From: Beijerinckiaceae bacterium
GTDB taxonomy: Bacteria; Pseudomonadota; Alphaproteobacteria; Rhizobiales; Beijerinckiaceae
Direction of reading: 5' to 3'
NCBI GenBank assembly: GCA_947478405.1
Contig: CANJVX010000029.1
Location: 1-38,706 of the forward strand
DNA length: 38,706 nt
Shown: positions 27,917-34,871 of the stretch, piece after piece
Position numbering within the stretch: the first letter of the stretch is position 1
How the letters are laid out: the number at the start of each line of letters is the position of its first letter
The notes under the pieces: model-generated
Seen by the model: only the letters and a program-made list of their open reading frames with translations
The model's database searches: none
What the model was told of the DNA's origin: nothing
Program-made: the position numbers and the translations under genes

Positions 27917-28780
27917 TTGATCACAGTCCACATTTCCGGCGGATTGGGAAACCAACTTTTCCAATATGCCGCAGGGCTCGCGACTGCGAGCCGCTTGGGC
28001 TCCGGGCTATGCTTGGATGCACGCAAATTTGCCAAGGCCAGTGCAGCGGATGATCCGGCAGCGCGCCCGCTGCGCATCCTAGAGCTTGATCTGCCATTGC
28101 GCGAAATCTGCACACCCGACGATGAGAAAATCCTGCGGCAAAGCTGGAACCTCGCCAAAAATCTCCACCTACCCAAAAGCTGGCTAGGCTTCCACACAGA
28201 TACCCATCACCGCTTTTCACCACGCTTTCATCACCTCCAAGACGGCGCGCGACTGCAGGGCTACTTCCAATCGGAAATGTATTTCGCCCAGATTGCAACT
28301 GACGTGCGCCGCGCCTTTCAGCCACGCAACAAGGATCTTCTAGGCAAGATCGATGCACAATTGGCTGAATTTCGCCGGGATCACCGACCTCTGGTTAGCC
28401 TGCATGTGAGGCGCGGTGATTTTCTGCAGATCACCGGCTATGAAGCGCTGACGGATGAGAAATTTCTGCATGCTGCCATGGCTGAATTTGCCGGCGCACA
28501 TTTTCTTATTTTGTCTGATGATCCCGCATGGTGCCGCTCCCATTTTACAAACCGCGACGATGTAAGTTTCTCACCCTTCACCAGCGTACTTGACGATTTT
28601 TTCGCGATGGCGCGCTGCGATCATAATATTCTTGCCAAGAGCACGTTCTCTTGGTGGGCGGCCTGGCTGAATGAGAGCAAAGGCCGTCGCATCATTGCTC
28701 CCAAAATTCCAATTGAAGCCAAGCCAAAATGGGGCGGCGCCAGTCCGGATTATTATCCAGCTGATTGGACCCTACTCTAA
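27917..28780 (+). CDS. Alpha-1,2-fucosyltransferase-like glycosyltransferase (GT11)
   Basis: A 287-residue GDP-fucose-type transferase of family GT11. Both diagnostic motifs are present: GGLGNQLFQYAAG (8-20) and HVRRGDF (163-169), the GDP-sugar-binding loop. Near the C terminus is TFSWWAAWL, which matches the conserved STFSWWgAwL of the family. The start is a TTG at 27917 with GGGGGAGAGG just upstream; no ATG fits because the first motif begins at residue 8. It probably adds fucose to a surface glycan, but no GDP-fucose synthesis genes are here. It converges on the amine oxidase gene and overlaps it by 4 nt (CTAA). Confidence 0.9.
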   Translation: MITVHISGGLGNQLFQYAAGLATASRLGSGLCLDARKFAKASAADDPAARPLRILELDLPLREICTPDDEKILRQSWNLAKNLHLPKSWLGFHTDTHHRFSPRFHHLQDGARLQGYFQSEMYFAQIATDVRRAFQPRNKDLLGKIDAQLAEFRRDHRPLVSLHVRRGDFLQITGYEALTDEKFLHAAMAEFAGAHFLILSDDPAWCRSHFTNRDDVSFSPFTSVLDDFFAMARCDHNILAKSTFSWWAAWLNESKGRRIIAPKIPIEAKPKWGGASPDYYPADWTLL

Positions 28781-30006
28781 AGCAAGGCCAGCGCCTCACG
28801 CGCAGCTCTGTCGCCACTCTCCCAAGCGCCATGTGCGGTCGAGAAGAAATATGGCGAGACCGCTTCGCCTGCAAAGAACAAACGGCCTGCGGGTTGCGCG
28901 AGTTTCGCGCGTTTATCGGCGTGGCCGGGCAGCGCATGTGAATATGAACCCAGAGCGTAAGAATCGCGCGCCCAGCTGGAGGCAAATAAAGGACGCAGAC
29001 GCTTTTGAAAATCCGAGCCCATGACATCAACCAGCTGTCCGATGGCGAAATCGGCAAAGGCTTGGATCCCGCCTCCTTCCAGCTCTCGCGCGCATTGGCC
29101 CCCGAAATAAGCCTCGATCACGGGCCGCCCAAAAGGCCGCACATGATAATTGGCTGTCGCTATGCGGTCTGTGGCGCCATAAATACGGGACTCTGGTTTA
29201 AATTCCTCGGGATTATCGAGAGCTAAAAATAATTTCTCGGCGAGACCCAGCGGTAAAAGACTAGCCGCCTCAACGTGATCATGCAAAGCAGGCGCAAAGC
29301 GCAGAGAACCATTGGCTATGATGCCGGTGGGTACGGTGACAATCACCGCGCTCGCTTTGATCGTACCCTGATTGGTCTGGATACGGATCGGTTGCGCGCC
29401 GTGATCAATCAATCGCGCCTGGACACCATGGTGGATGTTGAGATCTTGTGCCAGAACTACCATCAGCGCGCCATAACCGGCGGGCACACGATAATTCACT
29501 TTCGTGTCTTCATAAGCATCGAAGTCAAGTAGCGAGAGGTGCTCGGTTTCAGTGCCATTGATATAAGTAGACATGGCCTCGATCAGCGGCGTCCAGCGCG
29601 AGACGGGATCAAGCAAGCGCGAGACAGGCATGTCGACCCCTAAGCGAGCCTCATCTTCCACACGCTGAAAAAAGCGGTCTACCTCGGCGCGATAAGCGCG
29701 CTGGTCTTCGTGAGAAAAGCCGCGATCATCCGCCAATTTCTGCCAAGGCGGTATCTCGCGATCGATCGCGAAGGCTTGTTCGCTCGCCAAAGGCACCAGC
29801 ACATTGCGATCAGCCGAATGAAGCCAGCCGCAGCCCAGATCCAGAGGCAGCCCGCCCACCATCTGCGTGAAAGCTCGCCCGCCAACGCGTTCGCGCGCCT
29901 CGATCACGAGCACATCGCGCTCGGCACGGGCCAGGGTACGTGCCGCTGCAATGCCAGCTGCGCCCGCGCCAATCACCACGCAATCATGATCTGCTGAAGA
30001 AGCCAT
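28777..30006 (-). CDS. Flavin-dependent amine oxidase
   Basis: FAD enzyme of the monoamine/polyamine oxidase family, oxidising an amine to aldehyde with hydrogen peroxide as by-product. It has the Rossmann motif VVIGAGAAGIAAARTLA, the following RVGGRAFT, and near the end RLFFAGEAVSPYFFSTAHGAWESG, the second FAD-binding motif. The length (409 residues) suits a bacterial, polyamine-oxidase-like form. No signal peptide or Tat motif. I start at the ATG at 30006; a GTG three codons earlier is equally unsupported. Given the polyamine genes at 34.9-38.2 kb, a polyamine substrate is attractive but unproven. Confidence 0.88.
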   Translation of the reverse strand: MASSADHDCVVIGAGAAGIAAARTLARAERDVLVIEARERVGGRAFTQMVGGLPLDLGCGWLHSADRNVLVPLASEQAFAIDREIPPWQKLADDRGFSHEDQRAYRAEVDRFFQRVEDEARLGVDMPVSRLLDPVSRWTPLIEAMSTYINGTETEHLSLLDFDAYEDTKVNYRVPAGYGALMVVLAQDLNIHHGVQARLIDHGAQPIRIQTNQGTIKASAVIVTVPTGIIANGSLRFAPALHDHVEAASLLPLGLAEKLFLALDNPEEFKPESRIYGATDRIATANYHVRPFGRPVIEAYFGGQCARELEGGGIQAFADFAIGQLVDVMGSDFQKRLRPLFASSWARDSYALGSYSHALPGHADKRAKLAQPAGRLFFAGEAVSPYFFSTAHGAWESGDRAAREALALL

Positions 30007-30116
30007 GTATGGCACATAGGACGCCGCATTGCGCGCGTCCAGCCGGGGCGTTGCCGTGCATATGAAAAACGGGCTACGATGGCGTCAACCGGCGTGAAGC
30101 CGGACCGGGAGGAGAC

Positions 30117-30644
30117 ATGCAGGCCCAAACCCCGCCAGCGCCACTCGATGGCGCGAAAATCATCGCGGCGCTGAAACAGTCGCATGTCGACTATGTGCTC
30201 TCTGTGCCTGATCTGCACACGAGCAACGGCCTGTTGAAACCCATTTCAAAAGACGCAGAACTGAAACTCATCCGCACCTGCAAGGAAGATGAGACACTGG
30301 GCATTGCCGCAGGCCTTTCCTATGGCGACAAGCGCGCGCTCATCCTCATTCAATGGACGGGCTTTCTCTATGCCATGAACGCCATTCGCGCGATGGCCTG
30401 CGACCAATCCATGCCCATGTGCATGATGATCGGCCTTTTGGGTAAAGAACCAGACCTGCCCTCGCGCCAATCAGCGCGCTTTGGTGTGCGGCTCGTCGAG
30501 CCCATGCTGGACACATTGGGCATTGCCTATCACCGCATCAATGAAGATGCCGACATTGCCGCCATCGCACCTGCGATTGAGCAGGCCTATGCAAACTCCA
30601 AACCCATTGCCTTTCTCATCGAACGCCGCCCGGTGCACGCATGA
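30117..30644 (+). CDS. ThDP-dependent decarboxylase, alpha (PYR-domain) subunit; sulfopyruvate/phosphonopyruvate decarboxylase-like
   Basis: A 175-residue protein forming only the pyrimidine-binding half of a thiamine-diphosphate enzyme. The catalytic-type glutamate is probably Glu59 in CKEDETLGIAAGLSYG, which is followed by ALILIQWTGFLYAMNAIRA, matching the split sulfopyruvate decarboxylase alpha chain (ComD). The ATG at 30117 has GGGAGG 4 nt upstream. It overlaps the beta-chain gene by 4 nt (ATGA at 30641-30644), so the two are coupled. The substrate may be sulfopyruvate, phosphonopyruvate or another 2-oxo acid; no coenzyme M or phosphonate genes are nearby to decide. Confidence 0.82.
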   Translation: MQAQTPPAPLDGAKIIAALKQSHVDYVLSVPDLHTSNGLLKPISKDAELKLIRTCKEDETLGIAAGLSYGDKRALILIQWTGFLYAMNAIRAMACDQSMPMCMMIGLLGKEPDLPSRQSARFGVRLVEPMLDTLGIAYHRINEDADIAAIAPAIEQAYANSKPIAFLIERRPVHA

Positions 30645-31204
30645 TCGACCGCAAAAAAGCCCTAGCCGCCCTCGCCTGCCACATCAAAGACGAGATCGTT
30701 GTTGCAACTTACTCCTCGGCAACAGACTGGATTGCGATCAATGATCGCCCGCTCAATTATTTTGCCTTTGGCGCTATGGGGCTGGCCTCATCACATGCGC
30801 TGGGCTTAGCGCTGGCGCGGCCAGACAAGCGTGTGATCGTGCTGGATGGCGATGGCAGCTTGCTGATGAATCTGGGCACGCTTGTGACGATTGGTGCGGT
30901 GAACCCGGCCAATTTCACCCATATTGTTGCGCATAACGGCTCGTATGAAGCCAATGGTGGCCATCCTATCCCCAACCGGGAAGCAGATCTGGCGGGCATT
31001 GCGCGCGCATCGGGCATTGCGCATGCGCGACGCATTGACCAGCTCGCGGACTTTGAAAGCGCCATTCCCGGCCTGTTGACAGACAAGGGGCCACTCTTCG
31101 TCGAACTGATGGTGGAACAAGGAGAGCTGGGTCCGCGCTCCTACAAAGACATGTATCGCGGCGCGCGCCGAAGCGCGTTTCGAGAAGCCTTGAAAGCGGG
31201 ATAA
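30641..31204 (+). CDS. ThDP-dependent decarboxylase, beta (PP-domain) subunit
   Basis: A 187-residue protein forming the diphosphate-binding half of the same enzyme. The Mg/ThDP motif is LDGDGSLLMNLG (GDG at 70-72, Asn77), followed by HIVAHNGSYEANGGHP, matching ComE-like chains. AFGAMGLASSHALGLALA precedes it. Its start codon overlaps the alpha-chain stop (ATGA). Single-chain enzymes such as phosphonopyruvate decarboxylase are usually about twice this length, so the split form here is clear. It ends 7 nt before the convergent small membrane protein gene. Confidence 0.84.
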   Translation: MIDRKKALAALACHIKDEIVVATYSSATDWIAINDRPLNYFAFGAMGLASSHALGLALARPDKRVIVLDGDGSLLMNLGTLVTIGAVNPANFTHIVAHNGSYEANGGHPIPNREADLAGIARASGIAHARRIDQLADFESAIPGLLTDKGPLFVELMVEQGELGPRSYKDMYRGARRSAFREALKAG

Positions 31205-31211
31205 AAAAGGG

Positions 31212-31445
31212 TCAGCCGCGCAGCGGCTCGACCTTCAGCGCAGCGCGCACGAAATAATAGACCAGCAGCAAGCCGAAAGCTGCGCCGAGCACTTCGACCC
31301 CACGGCTGACCAGCGGCGGCAGGCCCATCAGGCCGCCCAGCGCCCAGCCGGCCGCCCAAGCAATGCCCACGAGTTCCGTGCCGACGAGAATCGCCACGCT
31401 GATCACGGTGATCGCATTGTCCCAGTTTATCGGCTTCTTGCTCAT
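31212..31445 (-). CDS. Small membrane protein, two predicted helices
   Basis: A 77-residue protein starting MSKKPINWDN. Two hydrophobic segments: about 12-40 (ending in a Gly/Ala-rich stretch GWALGGLMGL) and about 47-68 (VEVLGAAFGLLLVYYFV), with a basic C-terminal end. I use the ATG at 31445, before which GAGA is present; an ATG at 31460 adds five residues. It converges with the ThDP beta gene and is divergent from the GGT-like gene (83 nt apart). No family is recognised; no function is offered. Confidence 0.65.
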   Translation of the reverse strand: MSKKPINWDNAITVISVAILVGTELVGIAWAAGWALGGLMGLPPLVSRGVEVLGAAFGLLLVYYFVRAALKVEPLRG

Positions 31446-31528
31446 CGGTCTCGGGCTCATATTTGCCGGTTGCGCTAAGCCACCCTTATATCTTCCCCCC
31501 GCCCCGAGGCAAACCCGCGTATCCCCAC

Positions 31529-33079
31529 ATGAGTGATTCTCCCCGTTTCAGCCTGGCTGGCGTCTCAGCCCCCCACAAAGCCGCAGCCGCGGCCGGGCGC
31601 GACGTTCTGGCGGTCGGCGGCAATGCTCTGGAAGCCCTGGTTGCTATGGCAGCCATGCTCGCCGTAGCCCTGCCCCATCGTGCAGGCCTTGGCGGGGACG
31701 CTCTTATTCTGGTGCGCGAGCCGCGCGGTCGCACCCATGTGATCGATGGCACAGGCGCGGCTGGCTCAGCCGCCAGCCGCGAGGCCTATGCCAAAGCCGG
31801 CTATGACACGCCACCCCGGCGCGGGGTGAAGGCTGCCCTCACCGTGCCCGGTGCCGTGGCTGGCTGGCATCTGGCGCTCGATATGGCGCAAGCCTTTGGC
31901 GGGCGCCTGCCCTTGGGCGATCTTCTGGCGCCCGCCATCAAACTGGCGCGCGAGGGTTTTGCGGCCACCCGCACCGCACCCGCTGATCTGGACGACCTCA
32001 GCCAACAGCCGGGCTTTGCCGCGACCTTCCTGCATGAGGGCGCATGGCCAGAGAAGGGCAACCTCCAACGCGCGCCCAAACTGGCAGATCTTCTGGAGCA
32101 GCTCGCCCATGCAGGCTTGCGCGATTTTTATCGCGGCGATGCGGGGCGCGAAATCACGGCCGAACTGGAGAAGCTCGGCGAGCGCATTGGCGCGCCGGTG
32201 CTGCGCAAAGATTACGAGACTTTTGAGGCGCGTCTGCGCAAGCCGCTTGCCCTGCGAATGGGACAAGATCTTTTACTTGCCGCGCCTCCACCCTCCATGG
32301 GGCTGGGGCACGTCTTTGCAGTCGGCCTGCAACGGCAGCTCGAAATCTCATGGCGGCATGAAGACAAAATGCTTCATGTGCTGGCGGAAAGCGCCAAGCG
32401 CGGCCACCAGCTTGCCTGCGGCTTTGCCATCGACCCCAAAGAGCTGGATGAAAAGCCAGAGACATTTTTACAAGGGCCGATTTTCGAACGCGAGGCCGCG
32501 CGCCTCTCACCCGATCGCGCCACAGCACTGGCTTTCGCACCAGATATTCCCAAAGCCCTGCATCTAGCGGCTCTTGATGCCAATGGTCTTACCGTCTCCT
32601 GCACGATCAGCATGGGCGACGAGGATGGCCCTGGCGTTGTGCTGACGCGCACAGGTCTTCTGCTCAACAATCGCGGCCGCTTCTTCTCGCTTGATCCGCA
32701 GGCGCCACATGTTTTGGCACCGCATCGCAAGGTGCCCTTTGCGCCACCGCCCCTGCTGATGGCGCAGGATGATGGCCACATCCTCGCCTTTGGTAGCGGA
32801 CGCGCCGATATTGATGCTCAGATTCTGGCGCGCCTCAGCGCGGGGCAAACACTCTCACATGCGATGGACGCGCCGCGCATCGCATGTGGGCGCGAGACGC
32901 ATTTGTTCCATGAAGAGAATTTTGATCCGACCTGTCTGCGCGGATTGGAAAAGCGTGGATATGCTTTGAGCACAGCCCATCAAGACTTTGGCATTGCGGG
33001 CGCGCTGCTGCGCCGACGTGATGGATCGATTGAAGGCGCTGCAGACCCTCGCGCTGAGGGCGCAGTCGAAGGTTTTTAA
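31529..33079 (+). CDS. Gamma-glutamyltransferase-like protein, probably lacking the catalytic Thr
   Basis: The fold is Ntn-hydrolase gamma-glutamyltransferase: GGNALEALVA and PHRAGLGGDALILV near the start, GVKAALTVPGAVAGWHLAL, PAIKLAREGF, APPPSMGLG, and TGLLLNN. In real GGTs the precursor is cut before a Thr in a TTHxSVVD motif. Here the aligned stretch is ALHLAALD (about 343-350), so both Thr and the Ser are replaced; the gamma-Glu Arg region (typically DGRE) reads DGTGAA. I infer no self-cleavage and no transferase activity. The 516-residue protein has no signal peptide. The ATG at 31529 has no good ribosome site; a TTG at 31463 would add 22 residues. It overlaps the convergent NicO gene by 4 nt. 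Confidence 0.85.
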   Translation: MSDSPRFSLAGVSAPHKAAAAAGRDVLAVGGNALEALVAMAAMLAVALPHRAGLGGDALILVREPRGRTHVIDGTGAAGSAASREAYAKAGYDTPPRRGVKAALTVPGAVAGWHLALDMAQAFGGRLPLGDLLAPAIKLAREGFAATRTAPADLDDLSQQPGFAATFLHEGAWPEKGNLQRAPKLADLLEQLAHAGLRDFYRGDAGREITAELEKLGERIGAPVLRKDYETFEARLRKPLALRMGQDLLLAAPPPSMGLGHVFAVGLQRQLEISWRHEDKMLHVLAESAKRGHQLACGFAIDPKELDEKPETFLQGPIFEREAARLSPDRATALAFAPDIPKALHLAALDANGLTVSCTISMGDEDGPGVVLTRTGLLLNNRGRFFSLDPQAPHVLAPHRKVPFAPPPLLMAQDDGHILAFGSGRADIDAQILARLSAGQTLSHAMDAPRIACGRETHLFHEENFDPTCLRGLEKRGYALSTAHQDFGIAGALLRRRDGSIEGAADPRAEGAVEGF

Positions 33080-34050
33080 GACACGCCCACCAGCGCGCCC
33101 GATACCAGACCAAGGCCCAGCAGAAGCACGGCCACAGCCGCCGCGCATTCAAGCCCGCGCAACAAAAGCCCCACATGGCCGCTCTTGCCTGTAACCCAGC
33201 GCCGCAAGCTCTTTTTGAAAAAGACAGCAGCCGCAGCGATCGCACCCGTCGTCACTGCGGTCCCCGCAGCCATGGCAAAAGTCGCCGCAATGCCTGCGTA
33301 TAAAATGCCTTGTGCTGACGAAAACACCAGCACGAGGATGGCACCCGAACAGGGGCGCAGACCCGCGGCAATCACAGCTCCTGCAGCATCGCGCCAAGAA
33401 AATTTGAGCGCGTCCATGATGGCGGGATCTGGCAAAAAGACATGCCCGCAATCAGGCCCATGCACATGCGCGGGATCATTCACCGCCTCACAGGTGAAGC
33501 GAGAGGCGATCTGCGGCTTGGCGCGCATCTCCTGCAAGAAAGCAGAACCCTTGCGCCAAGTGAGCATCACGCCCACCAGCGCAATAGCGGCATAGGATGC
33601 AAGCTCGACCCATTGCGCCACATCCCGCAGATGGCGTGATGTGGCGCCGATGATAATGACAAGACCACCCACCAAAGCGACAGCCACAAGTGCCTGCAGC
33701 AGAGCCGCAAGTGCGGACATGAGAAGACCACGTGTGAAGGCGCGCTCATTGGCAACCATCCATGCCGCCAGCACAGCCTTGCCGTGACCGGGGCCTGCGG
33801 CATGAAAAATGCCGTAGCTGAAGGCAAGCCCGATCAAGCCCCAGAGCGCTGCTGGTTCCATGCGGATTGCACGCACAGCATCGCGCATCAGCAGATCAAA
33901 ATATTGTTGTTGGGCAAGGATCCATCCGGTAAGGTCGCTGGCCGAACCGCCCCCTTCCGAAATGCCAAGGGAAAAAGGATGGCGTGCCTGCGCAAACACA
34001 TCAGGCGCCAAAAACGTCAAGCAGATTAGAGCGAGCGCGAGACGCTTCAC
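33076..34050 (-). CDS. NicO/RcnA-family nickel/cobalt transporter
   Basis: A 324-residue polytopic inner-membrane protein, likely moving nickel or cobalt. It has an N-terminal signal-like segment ending in FAQA, then HAAGPGHGKAVLAAW (83-97, the family's metal-binding helix), and later GLRPCSGAILVLVF, the second signature. A His-containing loop (HVHGPDCGH, about residue 200) lies between. About six further hydrophobic stretches are visible. The gene starts with ATG at 34050, overlapping the stop of the upstream DUF1007 gene by 4 nt (ATGA), and converges with the GGT-like gene (4-nt overlap). Export versus import cannot be told from sequence. Confidence 0.88.
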   Translation of the reverse strand: MKRLALALICLTFLAPDVFAQARHPFSLGISEGGGSASDLTGWILAQQQYFDLLMRDAVRAIRMEPAALWGLIGLAFSYGIFHAAGPGHGKAVLAAWMVANERAFTRGLLMSALAALLQALVAVALVGGLVIIIGATSRHLRDVAQWVELASYAAIALVGVMLTWRKGSAFLQEMRAKPQIASRFTCEAVNDPAHVHGPDCGHVFLPDPAIMDALKFSWRDAAGAVIAAGLRPCSGAILVLVFSSAQGILYAGIAATFAMAAGTAVTTGAIAAAAVFFKKSLRRWVTGKSGHVGLLLRGLECAAAVAVLLLGLGLVSGALVGVS

Positions 34051-34688
34051 GGGCAGGCAATCGTCGCGCGGGTGGCGAGTTTGATGCCAAAATCAGCCCC
34101 CGGCGAAAGGCCTGAGAAAAAAGACTCATTGAGCTTTTGCGATTCCACGTCACCCAAGGGCTTGGGCTGAGAGACAGACAGCGAACAACCTGCAGGAGCA
34201 GATTTCAACGTGACGCCATCTTTGGCAAAATCGAAGGCAACAAAATAAGAGGGGTCATAAACCTGCAGCGTGAAAGCCTTGTCAGCTTTGACGGGCGCCT
34301 TGAAGGGCAAGGTAAATTTCAGCGTGACGAATTTCTTGTCGTCTTCTTGCATGGAAATGGCTTCGGGCTTGCCAAACTCGATCTTCTGACCGGGTGCTTT
34401 GGCGATGGTGAAATAAGAATAATCTGCCAGCTCGCCCACATTCTGCTCCGCCAAGGGCTGCAGCTTTTGCGACGTGACCGGCTTGCCATCTTCGCTCGCG
34501 CCCGTGGTGACGAAGGAGGAATACATATCATCGAAAGTCCAAGCCTGCCGGACGCCACTGACACGCCCTTGCGCATCAAACAGCACCTCGCTTGTGACCA
34601 CGACAAAGACATGGGGGTGGGCCGCCGCGGGACCGGCACAGGCCAGCGCGATTGAGACAAGTGCGGCGCGGGTGATTCGCTTCATCAT
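34047..34688 (-). CDS. DUF1007 family periplasmic protein
   Basis: A 213-residue secreted protein. Two consecutive ATGs (34688, 34685) precede a signal peptide (MKRITRAALVSIALACAG, cut after AAA), and the mature part starts HPHVFVVV. This His-Pro-His N terminus is a DUF1007 hallmark and a plausible metal ligand. The long upstream reading frame to 34868 runs through repeat copy 3 and is not coding. The protein is coupled to NicO by a 4-nt ATGA overlap, a pairing I recall from other proteobacteria; it probably handles nickel or cobalt in the periplasm for that transporter, which is inference. Confidence 0.85.
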   Translation of the reverse strand: MMKRITRAALVSIALACAGPAAAHPHVFVVVTSEVLFDAQGRVSGVRQAWTFDDMYSSFVTTGASEDGKPVTSQKLQPLAEQNVGELADYSYFTIAKAPGQKIEFGKPEAISMQEDDKKFVTLKFTLPFKAPVKADKAFTLQVYDPSYFVAFDFAKDGVTLKSAPAGCSLSVSQPKPLGDVESQKLNESFFSGLSPGADFGIKLATRATIACP

Positions 34689-34741
34689 GAGATCATCACT
34701 CGCCGCACATTCTGGCGCAAGAATGGCGGGGAAACTCTCAC

Positions 34742-34829
34742 CGTCATTGCGAGGAGGCCGCAGGCCGACGTGGCAATCCAGAGGCCACACATGAGGCCTC
34801 TGGATTGCTTCGCTTCGCTCGCAATGACG
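34742..34829. repeat. Palindromic intergenic repeat, copy 3
   Basis: The left arm opens CGTCATTGCGAGGAGGCCG, and inner GCAATCCAGAGGCC pairs with GGCCTCTGGATTGC. The right arm ends CGCTTCGCTCGCAATGACG. The left arm differs from copies 1 and 2 in its middle, so the family has at least two subtypes. It sits between hss and the DUF1007 gene. Confidence 0.92.
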
Positions 34830-34840
34830 ACCCGAAAGCA

Positions 34841-34865
34841 AAAGGCCCGCACGAGGCGGGCCTTT
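34841..34865 (-). terminator. Terminator of hss
   Basis: A perfect 10-bp stem (AAAGGCCCGC/GCGGGCCTTT) with a 5-nt loop lies 6 nt past the hss stop codon, with T-rich sequence on the minus strand. The symmetry means it could work in both directions. Confidence 0.85.
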
Positions 34866-34871
34866 CAATCT

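Noticed and set aside
34689-34868. N-terminal extension of the DUF1007 protein
   Set aside because: It translates repeat copy 3 (CERSEAIQ peptide) and precedes a clear signal peptide that starts at 34688/34685.
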